Below are positions 62,291-64,000 of a stretch of 64,000 nt of DNA, piece after piece. The stretch's first letter is position 1; every line of letters starts with the position of its first letter. This DNA comes from Rhizobium sp. P32RR-XVIII (GTDB lineage: Bacteria; Pseudomonadota; Alphaproteobacteria; Rhizobiales; Rhizobiaceae): the NCBI RefSeq assembly GCF_012641395.1, contig NZ_JABAIH010000008.1, positions 1 through 64,000 on the forward strand. The letters are read 5' to 3'. The position numbers were made by a program, and so were the translations under genes. A model generated the notes under the pieces. It was not told where the DNA came from. It saw only the letters and a list, made by a program, of their open reading frames with translations, and made no database searches.

Positions 62291-63265
62291 ATGCCATTTA
62301 AACAGAATGCCAACGGCCGCCAACGTATCGGGAAGATGAAGTTCAAGGTGGCGAACTGGCGTGAGTATGAGGCCGGCCTTCGCCGACGCGGCAGCCTGAC
62401 GCTGTGGATGACCGCGGAAGCTCTGTCGCAGTGGCAAGCGCCAAAGCGTACGAGCCGCGGCGGCCAGCAGCGTTATTCCGATCTGGCGATCGAGACCACT
62501 TTGACGCTCGGGATGGTGTTCGGTCTGCGGCTGCGCCAGACGGAGGGCTTTCTGGCCTCCGGACTGGATATCGCTGTGCCCGATCACACGACATTGAGCC
62601 GACGGGCACGGACAAGGCGATCGTCTGACAGATGGCAATGCCGCTCGATTTCAGCAGAAGGACCTGTGCACGTTCTCATCGACAGCTCCGGGCTTGAAAT
62701 CTACGGCGCCGGCCAATGGCTGAGGGAAAAGCACGGTGCCAGGTCGCGGCGAGGTTGGCGGAAACTGCATCTTGCGCTGGATGCCGATAACGGCGAAATC
62801 ATCGCACACGTCTTGACTGACCAGGATGCCGGCGACACCTCACAGGTGGAGCCGCTGCTCGACCAGATCGACGTCCCGATCCGCCAGTTTACCGCTGATG
62901 GCGCCTATGACTGCAAACCGACATATGACGCCGTCAACAACCACAGCGCCAATGCGGCAATCGTGATTCCGCCCCGCGCCAATGCCGTCGCTCGGTCGAA
63001 AATAGAACCCTCGAGCCAGCGGGACCGTCATATCGTCGCGATCAACACAAACGGCCGGATGAAGTGGCAAACCGCCACCGGTTACGGCAAGCGTTCACTG
63101 GTCGAAACCGCCATCGGCAGATACAAATCCATCATCGGCCGCCGCCTGCGGGCGCGTTCTTTCCAAGCGCAACAGAACGAGGTCGCCATCGGCTGCGCTG
63201 TCCTCAATCGCATGTTGGCATGTGCACGCTCGAAATCCGTCCGTCACACGTCAACCACTGCATAG
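62291..63265 (+). mobile_element. IS5-family transposase, open copy 2
   Basis: A 324-residue transposase in one frame: MPFKQNANGRQRIGKMKFKV, DDE blocks LIDSSGLEIYGAGQWLREKH and TADGAYDCKPTYDAVNNHSA, and the terminal YGKRSLVETAIGRYKSIIGR. It matches copy 1 (9417-10407) closely but lacks about five codons after TEGFLAS, where copy 1 has VLKLMGLD. The two copies are in opposite orientation, 52 kb apart. Its right end lies close to 63310 and abuts a Hint-domain gene. Confidence 0.9.
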
Positions 63266-63912
63266 ACGGCAACTTCGCCAGACCCCAATCCGAAAACTTC
63301 CGATCCGTGCACCCAGAGAAGGAAACTCTCGGGAGGCGCTCCTTCGGCGAGGATCACTTCATGGCTTTCGAGCACCACGTGGAAATATTCGATCACCTCC
63401 CCGTCGGCAGGAGGGGCCGACGCAACGGAGGTCCCATTGACGAGATCCTTCGCCAGGATGAGGACGCCATCGATGAACAGAGCATGCCCGGGGGAAAGAT
63501 AAAGATCCCTGTGAGGGGTCCGATCGTCCCGCGCATACCGCGAGATACGGATCGGCGCGATGTCGGGATTCCAGAATGGGCCGCTTCGCTTGTAGAGGTT
63601 ACGACCGATCCACTTCACCGACATGGCTTTGCCCCGCACGGTTTCGACAAGATCGCCGATCTGAAGATCCTCGACGCAAATCTCACCTGTCGGGGTCAGA
63701 ACAGAGGTGCCACGGAGAAAGCACCTGGAACCGCCGCGACCGTCGCCCTGCTGATCGCCGCCCTGATTACCTCCCTGCTGGTTGCCGCCCTGATTGCCAC
63801 CCTGCTGGGCTTGAGCGCTGAACGAAGGAAATATCGTCGCCGCAAGAGCACCCATCGCCGCAACTCTGGCAACCGTAGCAGAGCAGCCAGACCGAGGAAT
63901 GACGCCGCGCAT
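63244..63912 (-). CDS. Secreted Hint-domain protein, C-terminus probably replaced by IS sequence
   Basis: A 222-residue frame with a signal peptide (to about residue 35, AQAQ) and a Gly/Asn/Gln-rich linker (QGGNQGGNQQGGNQGG). A Hint (hedgehog/intein-type) domain begins CFLRGTSVLTPTGEICVEDL (Cys1 nucleophile candidate) and continues WNPDIAPIRISRYAR, LYLSPGHALFIDGVLILAKD and EYFHVVLESHEVILAEGAPP. After ESFL the sequence is IS5-element DNA, so the normal end is lost. It may retain self-cleavage chemistry. The start (ATG 63912) has no good ribosome site. Confidence 0.7.
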   Translation of the reverse strand: MRGVIPRSGCSATVARVAAMGALAATIFPSFSAQAQQGGNQGGNQQGGNQGGDQQGDGRGGSRCFLRGTSVLTPTGEICVEDLQIGDLVETVRGKAMSVKWIGRNLYKRSGPFWNPDIAPIRISRYARDDRTPHRDLYLSPGHALFIDGVLILAKDLVNGTSVASAPPADGEVIEYFHVVLESHEVILAEGAPPESFLLWVHGSEVFGLGSGEVAVYAVVDV

Positions 63913-64000
63913 GATTGAGCTGCGGGTACCGTTCTTCGCTTGACGACATAGCTCTCTCCCTTTTGACCGGCCCCGGAGACGGAATGCTGCACGTCATTCT

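Noticed and set aside
9417..63265. The two IS5-family copies as ends of a composite transposon
   Set aside because: They are diverged, one is frameshifted, and the 52-kb interior has other IS borders. No common target duplication can be shown.
1..64000. tRNA, rRNA, CRISPR array, repABC-type origin
   Set aside because: I looked for these and saw no cloverleaf-like tRNA ends, no rRNA sequence, no spacer arrays and no RepA/B/C proteins. Small non-coding RNAs cannot be excluded by eye.

Overview
The window is GC-rich alphaproteobacterial DNA, best matched by an accessory replicon (megaplasmid or chromid) of the Rhizobiaceae, close to Sinorhizobium/Ensifer. This rests on the gene content and order of the central 25 kb, which I recognise as the galactoglucan (exopolysaccharide II) locus known from S. 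meliloti pSymB as exp, now wga-wgc-wgg-wgd-wge. It also rests on several small protein families typical of rhizobial plasmids and on the many insertion-sequence remnants at both edges. The genus assignment is an inference from memory and synteny, not from a search.

Layout. 1-9.4 kb: a zinc alcohol dehydrogenase, small secreted and regulatory proteins, a GNAT acetyltransferase, a DsbA-family thiol oxidoreductase, a secreted alpha/beta hydrolase, two divergent LysR regulators, an SDR protein and a tautomerase. 9.4-19.5 kb: a frameshifted IS5-family element; a minus-strand catabolic set (MFS carrier, HMG-CoA-lyase-type enzyme, class III CoA-transferase, LysR regulator); an Lrp regulator; a Tat-exported isochorismatase-like protein broken by one base; and a decayed IS3 element. 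19.9-46.4 kb: the polysaccharide locus. A membrane-anchored degenerate GGDEF protein comes first, then decayed dTDP-rhamnose genes (rmlA, rmlC, rmlB, rmlD remnants), an intact minus-strand arm (wgaF, E, D, B, A, wgcA, wggR) and an intact plus-strand arm (wgdA, B, wgeA-G), ending in a decayed UDP-glucose pyrophosphorylase gene cut by a shrunken IS6-family element. 47.6-52.3 kb: a tightly coupled minus-strand operon fkbH-like / acyl carrier protein / SGNH-like / MBOAT acyltransferase. 53-64 kb: a flavin-dependent luciferase-like oxidoreductase, two transposase wrecks, a PPOX-GAF / PPOX / hemerythrin module, several frameshifted small genes, a ParD-ParE toxin-antitoxin pair, dodecin, and a second, open IS5-family copy that abuts and probably truncates a secreted Hint-domain protein.

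How it works together (inference). wgaB, wgcA, wgeB, wgeD and wgeG supply glycosyltransferases and wgaD/wgaE pyruvylate the chain. wgdAB form a type I-like exporter beside the RTX calcium-binding protein WgeA, and the MarR-type WggR most likely controls all arms through three near-identical palindromes located upstream of wgaA, between wggR and wgdA, and upstream of wgeA. The degenerate GGDEF protein keeps the c-di-GMP inhibitory-site motif RxxD and may be a c-di-GMP receptor beside the locus. The FkbH-ACP-SGNH-MBOAT operon looks like a complete glyceryl- or acyl-transfer system that could decorate this or another exported glycan. No rRNA, tRNA, CRISPR array or replication origin was seen.
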